Assembly (NCBI RefSeq): GCF_900116445.1
Contig: NZ_FPBH01000025.1
Coordinates: forward strand, 1-64,000
DNA length: 64,000 nt
Reading direction: 5' to 3'
From: Paraburkholderia aspalathi
Lineage (GTDB): Bacteria > Pseudomonadota > Gammaproteobacteria > Burkholderiales > Burkholderiaceae
In this document: positions 45,225 through 52,756 of the stretch, one piece after another
Layout of the letters: each line of letters begins with the position of its first letter
How positions within the stretch are numbered: the stretch's first letter is position 1
Translations under genes and position numbers: made by a program
The notes under the pieces: model-generated
Database searches by the model: none
What the model saw: the letters and a program-made list of their open reading frames with translations, nothing else
What the model was told of the DNA's origin: nothing

Positions 45225-45917
45225 ATGGGAAGCACCAGCGCAGTTGCGGCGGCGGCAGTCGCCTTCGTGGGGAGTCACTTTGTTTTATCCCATCCGCTGC
45301 GCAGGCGGCTGGTCAGCGCGATTGGCGAAACGGGGTTCCTGGGCGTCTATTCGCTGGTGGCGTTCGCGACGCTCGGCTGGTTGATTGCCGCCTACCTGAA
45401 GGCGCCTTTGACGGCACCACTATGGCAGGCAGGAGACGGGGTCTGGGCGGTTGCAACCGTGATCATGCTGATAGCATCGATCCTCCTGATGGGCTCTCTG
45501 ATTCGCAACCCGGCGCTGCCCACCGGCGGCGGGCCCGCTGCATTCCCGGCAGCGGCGCTCGGCGTGTACGCAGTGACTCGCCACCCGATGATGTGGTCGT
45601 TCGTACTGTGGGGGCTGTGTCACATCGCTGTGTTCCCAGTAGCCAAGAGCAACATCGTTGCAGCGGCTATTGTGATTCTCGCGCTCGTCGGCGCCGCCTT
45701 GCAGGACCGGAAGAAAGAGCAGCTTCAGCCCGATCTCTGGCCTGAGTGGGAGTCGAAGACGAGCTACCTGCCGTTCGCGGCGATCGCCGCTGGCCGGGCG
45801 CGGCTGGGCGGCTTCGGCTTGCATGCATTGTTGGGCGGTTTCGTTGTGTGGCTCGTCGCGACTTGGGCTCATATGCCGCTCACCGGATGGGCCGCGGGTA
45901 TCTGGCGCTGGCTGTAA
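45225..45917 (+). CDS. NnrU family membrane protein
   Basis: 230 residues with six to seven hydrophobic helices. The NnrU/isoprenylcysteine-methyltransferase-like motif is AALGVYAVTRHPMMWSFVLWGLCHIA at about 105-130. NnrU was first described near denitrification genes but is widespread, and its function is unresolved. GAGGAG precedes the ATG. No nitrite or nitric oxide reductase genes are nearby. Confidence 0.88.
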   Translation: MGSTSAVAAAAVAFVGSHFVLSHPLRRRLVSAIGETGFLGVYSLVAFATLGWLIAAYLKAPLTAPLWQAGDGVWAVATVIMLIASILLMGSLIRNPALPTGGGPAAFPAAALGVYAVTRHPMMWSFVLWGLCHIAVFPVAKSNIVAAAIVILALVGAALQDRKKEQLQPDLWPEWESKTSYLPFAAIAAGRARLGGFGLHALLGGFVVWLVATWAHMPLTGWAAGIWRWL

Positions 45918-45984
45918 ACGCAGCCCCCAATCTTCACACTCACCTTTTATTCGATGAGCCCGGCACGGCATCCGGGACACGTTT

Positions 45985-46022
45985 CATTCCCCGCTGATAT
46001 TTACATTCCCCACTGATACTTT
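45985..46022. repeat. Two tandem 19-bp repeats, CATTCCCCrCTGATA
   Basis: Copies at 45985 and 46004 share CATTCCCC, one variable base, then CTGATA. The form resembles the tandem terminal motifs of IS21-like elements and may be an old insertion scar. The rest of the 388-bp gap (45918-46305) before the sigma-54 activator holds no gene that I can support, only the regulator-like sites at 46175-46211. Confidence 0.35.
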
Positions 46023-46174
46023 CCTTTCTACGGCCACTGCCGCCGCAGAGTACCCATCCGCTTGCCCACCCTCGCAGCACACTGCAATGCAATCCGCAAT
46101 CGCGTTGTTGCGAGGGTTATTTTCGAAAAGACAACATCGGCAACAAGCCGTCATACTCTGTCTCTTTATTACGG

Positions 46175-46211
46175 TGGACGGATTCGACCACGCAATTGGA
46201 CAAACTGGCCA
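46175..46211. promoter_or_regulatory. Two operator-like sites upstream of the sigma-54 activator gene
   Basis: TGGACGGATTCGACCA (46175-46190) matches 13 of 16 positions of the perfect dyad at 50736-50751. TGGACAAACTGGCCA (46197-46211) is a weaker relative. They lie about 95-130 bp before the activator start codon and suggest that the activator binds its own upstream region. I found no sigma-54 promoter here. Confidence 0.45.
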
Positions 46212-46305
46212 GACGCCAGACCGATTTGCATGACCGTCCGCCCCGTCTTTTCGACGGTAATTTCCGCGTTGCGCAACACGCGGATCAAGTGGAGCGTATT
46301 TTGTA

Positions 46306-48624
46306 ATGAGTTACACCCCTGACGTTCCGTTCGCTCACGACAAGGCTGATTCCGGCGCCTTCGTAGGCGGCGCGCCAGCGTTTCGCCAACTGGTCCGCAT
46401 GATCGATCGGGTTGCCCCCACCGATCATCCCTTGCTCATTTTTGGGCCGACTGGTTCAGGCAAGGAACTGGTCGCTCGCCGTGTGCACGCACACAGCCTG
46501 CGTCAGGATCAACCCTTCGTCGACGTCAACTGCGGCGCGATTCCGGAGAACCTCGTCGAAGCCGAATTGTTCGGCCACGTTAAAGGCGCCTTCACCGGCG
46601 CGGGCGAAAACCGCCAGGGACTTTTCCAGCAGGTCGGCAAGGGCACGCTGCTGCTCGATGAAATCGGCGAACTGCCGCTCGCGCTGCAACCCAAACTGCT
46701 GCGCGTACTTGAAACGCGAACTTTCCGTCCGATTGGTTCGTCAACCAGTCTGCACTTCGCAGGACGCGTGGTTGCCTCAACTCACCGCGACCTGCGCGAA
46801 CTCGCACGCGAAGGGCTCTTCCGCGAGGACCTTTTCTACCGGCTCGCGGTCTTCGTGCTTGCCGTGCCCGGACTCGAACAGCGCGTCGAGGACATCCCCG
46901 CGCTTGTCACCCACTTCGCGTCGCAGCACGCACGTCGTCTGGAATTTTCGCCGGCCGCCGTTCGCCGGCTTGCCCAGCACGCATGGCCGGGCCACATCCG
47001 GCAATTGCGCAACCTGATCAGCCAGTTGAGCGTGCTCGCCGAAAACACGAACATCGACGTCGACTCGCTCGAGCCGTTTCTCGCCAACGAAACCGGCGGA
47101 CCGGTGTCGCGCGGCAGCCTCGCCGACATGCTGCTGCAACTCGAAGGACGCGACAAACTCGCGGCAGCCGAAGACCTTTTGATCGACCGCGCGCTCGAGC
47201 GGACCGGGCGCAACAAGAGTGCGGCAGCCACCCTGTTGGGCGTAGGCCGCAAGACAATCGAGCGGCGTCTGAAGTCGCGCGAGGAACATCACCGTGAAGC
47301 GCGCAAGTGTCTCGAACATGCGAGCGCGCTGATCGAGGAATCGAAGTTCGCCGAAGCCATTCCGCCGTTGCGCCGCTGCCTCGACCTGCTGCAAACACCG
47401 CACGAACAGGAGGCCGCGCGCCGTCTTCAGTTCGACGCCTACCGCTTGCTCGGCATGAGCCTGCGTAGCGTGCACGGCTGGCTGTACGCGGAGGCCACCG
47501 CTTGCTACGCCGCCGCGCTGGCCGTCGGCGAAGGCGTCTGTACCCCCGCCGAAATCGCCGCGATCCAGTTCGGCGTCTGGACCACGCAGCTGACGACGCT
47601 GCAACTCAAGCAAGCGCGCGCAACCGCGCAGAACATGCTGGAGCGCGCGCAGAACGGCGGCGACCGGGTGTCGCTCGACGAAGCTCACGTCGCGATGACA
47701 AACACCCTCTTCTGGCTCGGCGACAGCGAAGAAGCCCTCGCCTGTCTCGCGCGCGGCAACCTGCTTGGCGTGGCGCGCGACGACACCCGTACCGGCTCGC
47801 AAGGGATCGATCTCGCCAGTCTCGCGTTGACTTTCGAAGGACTCGCGGCCTACCAGATCGGCGCCTTCGGACAGGCGCGGCGCGCCATGGAAATGTTGAT
47901 CCTGCGCGCCTCGGAGCCAGGCGCGCACGCGTTCGCTCATGCCGTCAACCTGCAGGGCGCCTCCTGGCTCGCCTGCCTGTTCGAAGACATGGACCGGCTG
48001 GGGCATCTCGCGAGCGAACTCGAGTCGGTCTCGATCGCGAACGGCTTCGCGTTCTACCGGGGCGTCGGGCAGGTCCTTCGCGCCTGCCACCTCAGTGCGC
48101 TCGGCCATTCCGATGAAGCGGAAACTGTCATGCTCGACGGCTACGATAACCACGTCGTTTGCAACGGCGGTGCGCTGTTCTATTCCTTCATGGCCTGGCA
48201 GCACGGCGAGCTGCTGCTGCGCGCCGGCCGCGCGAAAACCTGCGAGGCGATGCTCGCCACCGCGATCGATGAGACTCTCGCCCGTCAGGAACGTGTCTAC
48301 CTGGGCGAGTTGCTGGTTACCCGGGCGCGCGCGCAGTGGGCACTCGGCGAGGTGAACGCGGCGGAACTGGGTCTGCGTACCGCGTTGTCCACCGCGCTTG
48401 CGTTTGGTTCGGTGCCGGCGCGCGTGGACGCCGCGCGTTATCTCGCCGATCTGCTGCGTGCCACCGGACGCATCGCCGAAGCAATCGACATCCTCGAGCG
48501 CGGTTTGCGTTCGCTGACGACTGATTCGACCACGCGTGTCACCAGCGCCATGAGTTTGCTCGCCGAACTCCAGCGCGAAGTTTCTATCGACGTCTATACG
48601 AAAGGAATAACAAATGGCCTATGA
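46306..48624 (+). CDS. Sigma-54 activator with central Fis-type HTH and C-terminal TPR-like half
   Basis: 772 residues. The AAA+ domain starts almost at the N-terminus: Walker A GPTGSGKE (48-55), the sigma-54 contact loop GAFTGA (94-99), Walker B TLLLDEIGE and FREDLFYRL. A Fis-type helix-turn-helix follows at about 288-323 (RTGRNKSAAATLLGVGRKTIERRL). The remaining ~440 residues are helical repeats resembling TPR/MalT-type sensor arrays. No N-terminal receiver, GAF or PAS domain exists, so input probably comes through the C-terminal half. Its end overlaps the DUF917 gene by 11 bp. Its likely targets carry the TGGACGA-type dyads. Confidence 0.86.
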   Translation: MSYTPDVPFAHDKADSGAFVGGAPAFRQLVRMIDRVAPTDHPLLIFGPTGSGKELVARRVHAHSLRQDQPFVDVNCGAIPENLVEAELFGHVKGAFTGAGENRQGLFQQVGKGTLLLDEIGELPLALQPKLLRVLETRTFRPIGSSTSLHFAGRVVASTHRDLRELAREGLFREDLFYRLAVFVLAVPGLEQRVEDIPALVTHFASQHARRLEFSPAAVRRLAQHAWPGHIRQLRNLISQLSVLAENTNIDVDSLEPFLANETGGPVSRGSLADMLLQLEGRDKLAAAEDLLIDRALERTGRNKSAAATLLGVGRKTIERRLKSREEHHREARKCLEHASALIEESKFAEAIPPLRRCLDLLQTPHEQEAARRLQFDAYRLLGMSLRSVHGWLYAEATACYAAALAVGEGVCTPAEIAAIQFGVWTTQLTTLQLKQARATAQNMLERAQNGGDRVSLDEAHVAMTNTLFWLGDSEEALACLARGNLLGVARDDTRTGSQGIDLASLALTFEGLAAYQIGAFGQARRAMEMLILRASEPGAHAFAHAVNLQGASWLACLFEDMDRLGHLASELESVSIANGFAFYRGVGQVLRACHLSALGHSDEAETVMLDGYDNHVVCNGGALFYSFMAWQHGELLLRAGRAKTCEAMLATAIDETLARQERVYLGELLVTRARAQWALGEVNAAELGLRTALSTALAFGSVPARVDAARYLADLLRATGRIAEAIDILERGLRSLTTDSTTRVTSAMSLLAELQREVSIDVYTKGITNGL

Positions 48625-49831
48625 GTTACGCAAGGAAGACCTGGAACCGCTGCTGCTAGGGGCCGCGTTCTTTGGCAGCGGTGGCGGCGGCACAATCGAA
48701 TCCGCGCGGCACCTGGCTGCGCATTTTGTCCCCGGCGATTACTACTCGACCGACACGATCAAGGTTGTGTCCGTCGAAGAAGCCACCGAAGGCGCGGCGG
48801 TCATGGTCGCCTATCTCGGTGCGCCCGAAGCGATCAATTCAGCCATCTACCCGCTCGGGCCGGTGACGGCTGTGCAGAATGTCCAGGCCCGGCTCGAATC
48901 GCAATCCACCAGACTCGCCTATGTGATGCCGCCGGAAAGCGGCGCGCTGGGCTTCACGGTGGCGGCGCTCGTGGCGGCGAAGCTCGGCCTTGCGGTCATC
49001 GACGCTGACGGAGCCGGCCGCGCCGTTCCCTCGCTGCCGATGCTCACCTTCGCGGCCGCCGAAATCGATCCGCGCCCGGCGTTCCTTGTGAGCCAGGGCG
49101 GCCTGTGCGTCGAACTCGACGTGACGCCGCGCGGCAGCAACCAAGGTGGTCCGACCCATCAACGCGACGTGTCGGCGATCGTCGAACAGATGATGCGTCC
49201 GGTCGTCGCCGATCCCGAGTTCGGCCAGTTCGGCGGCCTCGCGATGTGGGTCATGAAGCCGGCCGATATCGGCCGCGCGACACCCATCCGCGGCACGCTA
49301 AAACGCGCGCTGGACCTCGGGCGCGCGGTGCAGGCCGGGCAGATCGGCAGCGCCCAGCAGATGATCGGCTATCTCAATGAGCGTTGCGGGCTCGCCGCGC
49401 GGGCTATCTCGGAGCCGGGCGAGCTGGTCTCGGCCGAAGTCGACACGAGCGGCGGCTTCGACGTCGGCAAGATTCGCATTCAGGCCGGCCAGCATACCTA
49501 CACGGTGATGTACCAGAACGAGTCGCTGCTCGCGTGGGACAGCGCGAGTCCGCAGCCGATCGTGCTGTCGCCGGACAGCGTCGCCTATTTCGTCGGCGGC
49601 GAAGGCCAGTCGATCTACAGCAACGGCGACCTCGTGCAGGATGACGGTTCGCTGAACCCGGCAATCGGCAAGCGCCCCGTCACGCTGATTGCCTGGCGTG
49701 CCGAAGCCGAACTGCGCAAGCCCGGTCTGATTCTCGACAGCTTCATGCAGTTGCTGAACTCGCTCTGCTATCTCGGGCCGTATGTGCCGCTGGAATCGCT
49801 CCCCTCCACGATCAGGGGAAACCTGTCTTGA
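48614..49831 (+). CDS. DUF917 family protein (S-methyl thiohydantoin desulfurase-like)
   Basis: 405 residues. The start LEPLLLGAAFFGSGGGGT and the middle section PRGSNQGGPTHQRDVSAI match the DUF917 family, known from clusters with hydantoinases, racemases and permeases. AAAGGA lies seven bases before the ATG, inside the end of the activator gene. It is translationally coupled to the following racemase gene. The catalytic role is not established here; processing of a hydantoin or similar ring is suggested by the family and the racemase. Confidence 0.84.
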   Translation: MAYELRKEDLEPLLLGAAFFGSGGGGTIESARHLAAHFVPGDYYSTDTIKVVSVEEATEGAAVMVAYLGAPEAINSAIYPLGPVTAVQNVQARLESQSTRLAYVMPPESGALGFTVAALVAAKLGLAVIDADGAGRAVPSLPMLTFAAAEIDPRPAFLVSQGGLCVELDVTPRGSNQGGPTHQRDVSAIVEQMMRPVVADPEFGQFGGLAMWVMKPADIGRATPIRGTLKRALDLGRAVQAGQIGSAQQMIGYLNERCGLAARAISEPGELVSAEVDTSGGFDVGKIRIQAGQHTYTVMYQNESLLAWDSASPQPIVLSPDSVAYFVGGEGQSIYSNGDLVQDDGSLNPAIGKRPVTLIAWRAEAELRKPGLILDSFMQLLNSLCYLGPYVPLESLPSTIRGNLS

Positions 49832-50565
49832 ACACGCCTTTGAATCCCACTCTGCGCATCTGTGTGCTCGTGCCCGTCGCCACGTCGCAATACAACGAGC
49901 GCATCCTGAAGGCAATCGCACCGGTCGTGCCGCCGGACGTCCAGGTCGAGATCCGCAACATCACGCAGGGGCACCCCGATATCGAGAACCGCACGAACTG
50001 GCTGCAGAACGGCATGCCGGTGGTCGAACTTGCGCAAGCAATCGCAAACGACGGTTTTGACGGGATCTGGCTGACCGACTTCGATATGTGCGGCGTTGAA
50101 GCCGCGCGCGAGGTGATCGACATTCCGATCATCGGCGGCTTTCCCGCTACGGCCTTTACGGCGCTCGCGCTCAGCCAGCGCTTCTCGATCGTCACGATCC
50201 TGCAAAGCACGCTCGCTATGCAGCGCGGTCATCCGCAGACCTATGGCATCCAGGACTCGTTCGCGTCGATCCGTGCGATCAACTGCCCCGTCGCGCAACT
50301 CGACGACGTCGATGTGGTGGTCATTCGCACCTTCGAAGCGGCGCTGAAGGCGATCAAGAAGGACGGCGCGCAGTCCATTCTGCTCGGGTGCACCGGTTTC
50401 GTGGATGTCGCGAGCCGCGTCTCCCAGTTGCTCACCAAGGAACTGGGCGCCTATGTGCCGGTGATCGATCCGAATCAGGCCGGGTTCAGCTTCCTCGTGT
50501 CATTGGTGCGTATGCAGGTGCGCCCCAGCCGGTTGACCTATAGCAAGGTCAGCCTCCAGTCGTAA
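49828..50565 (+). CDS. Asp/Glu/hydantoin racemase-family protein
   Basis: 245 residues. Two Cys of the cofactor-independent racemase fold are visible: FDMCGVEAAR near residue 89 and ILLGCTGFVD near 190. The start is a TTG overlapping the DUF917 stop (TTGA), with AGGGGA upstream. Family members racemise hydantoins or amino acids, or isomerise maleate. It is the last gene of the activator-DUF917-racemase operon. Confidence 0.84.
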   Translation: MNTPLNPTLRICVLVPVATSQYNERILKAIAPVVPPDVQVEIRNITQGHPDIENRTNWLQNGMPVVELAQAIANDGFDGIWLTDFDMCGVEAAREVIDIPIIGGFPATAFTALALSQRFSIVTILQSTLAMQRGHPQTYGIQDSFASIRAINCPVAQLDDVDVVVIRTFEAALKAIKKDGAQSILLGCTGFVDVASRVSQLLTKELGAYVPVIDPNQAGFSFLVSLVRMQVRPSRLTYSKVSLQS

Positions 50566-50697
50566 GCAGCACTGCCTTCCCTGCCTGTCTGTCCATCCGG
50601 CGCGGCGCGCGATTGCCGCGCGGCGCCGGATGTTCTCGCCTCAATCAGCCTCTTCCCCACACGCCTTCCTGCCGACTCGCCGGGTTCGTCGTCATAC

Positions 50698-50783
50698 GGA
50701 CGAATTAGTCCTTCAATGCGCCACGATTTGCCGATTGGACGAAATCGTCCACTTCCGGGCGTGCGCATGGACGAGACTGTCCA
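50698..50783 (+). promoter_or_regulatory. Three upstream activator dyads, TGGACGA-N2-TCGTCCA type
   Basis: GGACGAATTAGTCC at 50698-50711, TGGACGAAATCGTCCA (perfect 7-bp arms) at 50736-50751, and TGGACGAGACTGTCCA at 50768-50783. Their centres lie roughly 155, 120 and 87 bp upstream of the expected start point of the sigma-54 promoter, the usual range for enhancer sites of AAA+ activators. Similar dyads precede the activator gene at 46306. Confidence 0.6.
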
Positions 50784-50835
50784 ATGCCGCGACTGAAACG
50801 TTTCGACATTCCCGCTGCCATGCGGCTTCGCAGCA

Positions 50836-50851
50836 TGGCACATTGATTGCT
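50836..50851 (+). promoter_or_regulatory. Sigma-54 promoter, TGGCAC-N5-TTGCT
   Basis: TGGCAC at 50836-50841 and TTGCT at 50847-50851 give the invariant GG-N10-GC spacing and match the -24/-12 consensus completely. Transcription would start near 50862 and run rightward. The first 480 nt contain a Cys-rich small ORF and end at a hairpin plus T-run; the first other candidate gene is the small ORF at 51592. Confidence 0.72.
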
Positions 50852-51093
50852 TATATACGGTTGATGGCCGCCACCGACCGATAAAAACGACCACCAAGGC
50901 TGCAGTAGTACCCAGAACGTGCAATAAACCTGCCAGACAAGCCGGGGAGCCTGAGGGACCAAAAAAGATCGCGCGCTGCAATGTGTTCGACGCACCGACG
51001 TCTGGCGACGTCCTGTTTGTTTGCGGATCGCCGACGTTGCTGATCGAGGGATCGCCGTGAATCGTCACGATCCTGTGGTTAGTGATCCGAACC

Positions 51094-51216
51094 ATGTTTG
51101 ACGCGCGATCAACGCCAACGATACCAAGTCGCTGGCGGCAGTTTGAGAGAGGGCTGTGCTGTTGTTGTAGCTGTAACTGTTGTGTGTCGGCACGCGGCAA
51201 CCGAATACTTCCGTAG
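51094..51216 (+). CDS. Candidate Cys-rich leader peptide (40 residues)
   Basis: The ORF contains the run LCCCCSCNCC (seven Cys in nine residues at about 22-30), mostly TGT codons. It lies 230 nt downstream of the expected sigma-54 start and 40 nt before two mutually exclusive hairpins. That layout recalls cysteine- or metal-responsive leader ORFs. There is no strong ribosome site before the ATG, and the TGT run is locally low-complexity, so translation is uncertain. Confidence 0.35.
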   Translation: MFDARSTPTIPSRWRQFERGLCCCCSCNCCVSARGNRILP

Positions 51217-51255
51217 AGAAGATCGTTGCAATGCGTAAAACCGACATGGTGGAAT

Positions 51256-51344
51256 CCGCCTGGCTATGCATCAGGCGGGCCGCTCCGAGGTTCGGCCGTC
51301 GTTGCCTCCCTTTGCGGGGACAAGCAGCGGCGGCCCGCCCTTTT
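51256..51344 (+). terminator. Attenuator-like alternative hairpins with T-run
   Basis: Hairpin A pairs CCGCCTG (51256-51262) with CAGGCGG (51272-51278). Hairpin B pairs GGCGGGCCGC (51274-51283) with GCGGCCCGCC (51330-51339), a perfect 10-bp stem followed by CTTTT. The shared GGCGG means only one can form at a time. B resembles an intrinsic terminator with a long loop that can itself fold. It would end the sigma-54 transcript after about 480 nt. Confidence 0.5.
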
Positions 51345-51591
51345 AATTTGTCCGCGTCAATCGCGGCACATCGACCGATCCTGCGTGAAGCACGTTGCGG
51401 CACTCACGCACCCGGCCACCCCACAGGTTTTTCCGGATAGCCAGGTAAGCGGTCTTTTTGCGTTGCGTTGCATTGCATTACCGCGCAGTCCACCGCGCGG
51501 ACGAGAATCTGCTTTAGAAGCCCTGAGCGGTGTCAGATAGTTAGCGGCGTCGCGAACGGACCAGACTGGCCATCCACGGGGAAATCGAACA

Positions 51592-51780
51592 ATGCACCAC
51601 CATCTTTTCGAAAGCGAACTCGTTCATCTTGAACGCGTAGTGGCATGCGCGCCGCAAAAACCTTTTCCGCCGACCTACTGGCGCGACCGCGTCGAACATC
51701 TGAAAAACTCCCCGCAGGCGCCGATGTACCGCCATCGCATTGCGCGCCTTTCCCGCCTTGTCGGCGAACTGCACGGATAG
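51592..51780 (+). CDS. Small hypothetical protein (62 residues)
   Basis: An ORF with protein-like composition: an N-terminal helix HHLFESELVHLERVVACAP, then PFPPTYWRDRVEHLKN and a basic C-terminal helix MYRHRIARLSRLVGEL. I recognise no family. A GGGGA element precedes the ATG by nine bases. It lies between the attenuator-like region and the convergent IclR gene, whose stop is 2 bp away. It is the only candidate gene downstream of the sigma-54 promoter on the same strand. Confidence 0.5.
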   Translation: MHHHLFESELVHLERVVACAPQKPFPPTYWRDRVEHLKNSPQAPMYRHRIARLSRLVGELHG

Positions 51781-51781
51781 G

Positions 51782-52603
51782 TCAACCCAGCGTCCTGATC
51801 GAATTGCTGATGCCACGCGCGCAATCGATCACCGCGGGTGCGAGGCGCTGCTCGGCATCAGCTAGCGTCCAGCGACTGGTCGGCGCGACCACATGCACCG
51901 ACGCCACGGGTCGTCTTTCACCATCCAGCACGGGCGCCGCAATCGTCATGTCGCCGATGAACAGTTCCTCACGGTTCGACGTATAACCCCTGCGGCGCGC
52001 TTCCCCGAGCAGCGCTTCGATCTCGCCGATGTCCGTCACCGTGTACTGCGTATGCGCGACACGGTCGTTCGCCTCGAGCAGCGTGCGCACTTCGTCGTCC
52101 GGCAGCGCGCTCAGATAGGCGCGGCCTGATGCCGTGCAGTACATCGGAATGCGGCTGCCTATCGGCATGTGAATCGGCACGAACTTCATGCAGACAAAAC
52201 GCGCGACGTACAGCATCTCCGCGCCGTCCGGCTCGGTCAGGCTGGTCGTCTCGCCCGTCACGTTCGTGAGCTCGGAAAGGAACGGATTGGCCACATCGAT
52301 GAGCGTATCCGCCGCGAGGTAGTTGAACCCAATCTGCACGACACGCGGGGTCAGCTGATAGCGCTTCGTGCGGGGATGTTTGCGCACGTAACCGAGCTTC
52401 TCCAGCGTGTAGATCATCCGTTGCGCTGAACTCTTCGTGATCGAAGTCGCCTCGGCCACTTCCGGCAGGCTCATGGTCCGGCGTTGCGCGCTGAATGCGC
52501 GCAGCACTGCGATGCCTTTTTCCAGCGATTGATTGAAGAGCGCGTCCGGCACTTCGCCCGGCGCTTCGCTCTCGCTTGCCTGCTCCACCCCTTTGCCGCT
52601 CAT
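51782..52603 (-). CDS. IclR-family transcriptional regulator
   Basis: 273 residues. The N-terminal winged helix LEKGIAVLRAFSAQRRTMSLPEVAEATSITKSSAQRMIYTLEKLGYV is followed by the IclR effector domain with PIGSRIPMYCTASGRAYLSALPDDEV and TSNREELFIGDMTIAAPV. The ATG at 52603 gives the family-typical length; the frame is open for 20 more codons. It is divergent from the ABC importer operon at 52757 and probably controls it through the AATATCGAT dyad. Confidence 0.89.
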   Translation of the reverse strand: MSGKGVEQASESEAPGEVPDALFNQSLEKGIAVLRAFSAQRRTMSLPEVAEATSITKSSAQRMIYTLEKLGYVRKHPRTKRYQLTPRVVQIGFNYLAADTLIDVANPFLSELTNVTGETTSLTEPDGAEMLYVARFVCMKFVPIHMPIGSRIPMYCTASGRAYLSALPDDEVRTLLEANDRVAHTQYTVTDIGEIEALLGEARRRGYTSNREELFIGDMTIAAPVLDGERRPVASVHVVAPTSRWTLADAEQRLAPAVIDCARGISNSIRTLG

Positions 52604-52648
52604 GGAAATACCCAATGGTGATCGTGATGCATTGACGTTAGCATATCG

Positions 52649-52681
52649 AATATCGATACGCAAATAATGTTAATCGATATT
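52649..52681. promoter_or_regulatory. Candidate IclR operator, AATATCGAT-N15-ATCGATATT
   Basis: Perfect 9-bp inverted repeats, centres 24 bp apart, lie midway between the IclR gene and the binding-protein gene. Overlapping extra copies of ATCGA/TCGAT (52645-52657) strengthen the signal. The AT-rich dyad stands out in high-GC DNA. Confidence 0.6.
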
Positions 52682-52756
52682 TTTGACTCGAATATGATGA
52701 AGTCAAACCAGCCACCGATTCCTCAATCGTAGTCCGTCACCGTCGTGGAGAATCTC

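Larger units (their letters stand above)
50566..51591. other. About 1 kb with no recognisable protein gene, dense in regulatory signals
   Basis: After the racemase stop there is no ORF with family homology for 1,026 bp. The stretch holds three operator-like dyads, a sigma-54 promoter, a Cys-rich small ORF, two mutually exclusive hairpins with a T-run, and further small repeats. The latter are tandem GCGTT/GCATT pentamers near 51460-51480 and a CCGCGC-N8-GCGCGG hairpin at 51481-51500. It is best viewed as the leader or body of a regulated RNA. Confidence 0.5.

Noticed and set aside
46207..46222. Possible sigma-54 promoter before the activator gene
   Set aside because: The TTGC at the -12 position is present but the -24 GG is CC at the required N10 spacing.
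46062..46322. 86-codon ORF before the sigma-54 activator
   Set aside because: No ribosome site or homology, and it covers the operator-like sites.
46777..48204. 475-codon open frame on the minus strand
   Set aside because: Antisense of the sigma-54 activator gene; composition typical of a shadow frame.
50538..51200. 220-codon open frame on the minus strand opposite the sigma-54 promoter region
   Set aside because: Gln-rich start derives from the complement of the TGT run; no ribosome site or family, and it would run through the dyads and the promoter.
51231..51440. ORF beginning MRKTDMVESAW across the attenuator-like hairpin
   Set aside because: No convincing ribosome site and the frame runs through the perfect 10-bp stem; Ala/Arg-rich composition suggests it is not coding, though it cannot be excluded.
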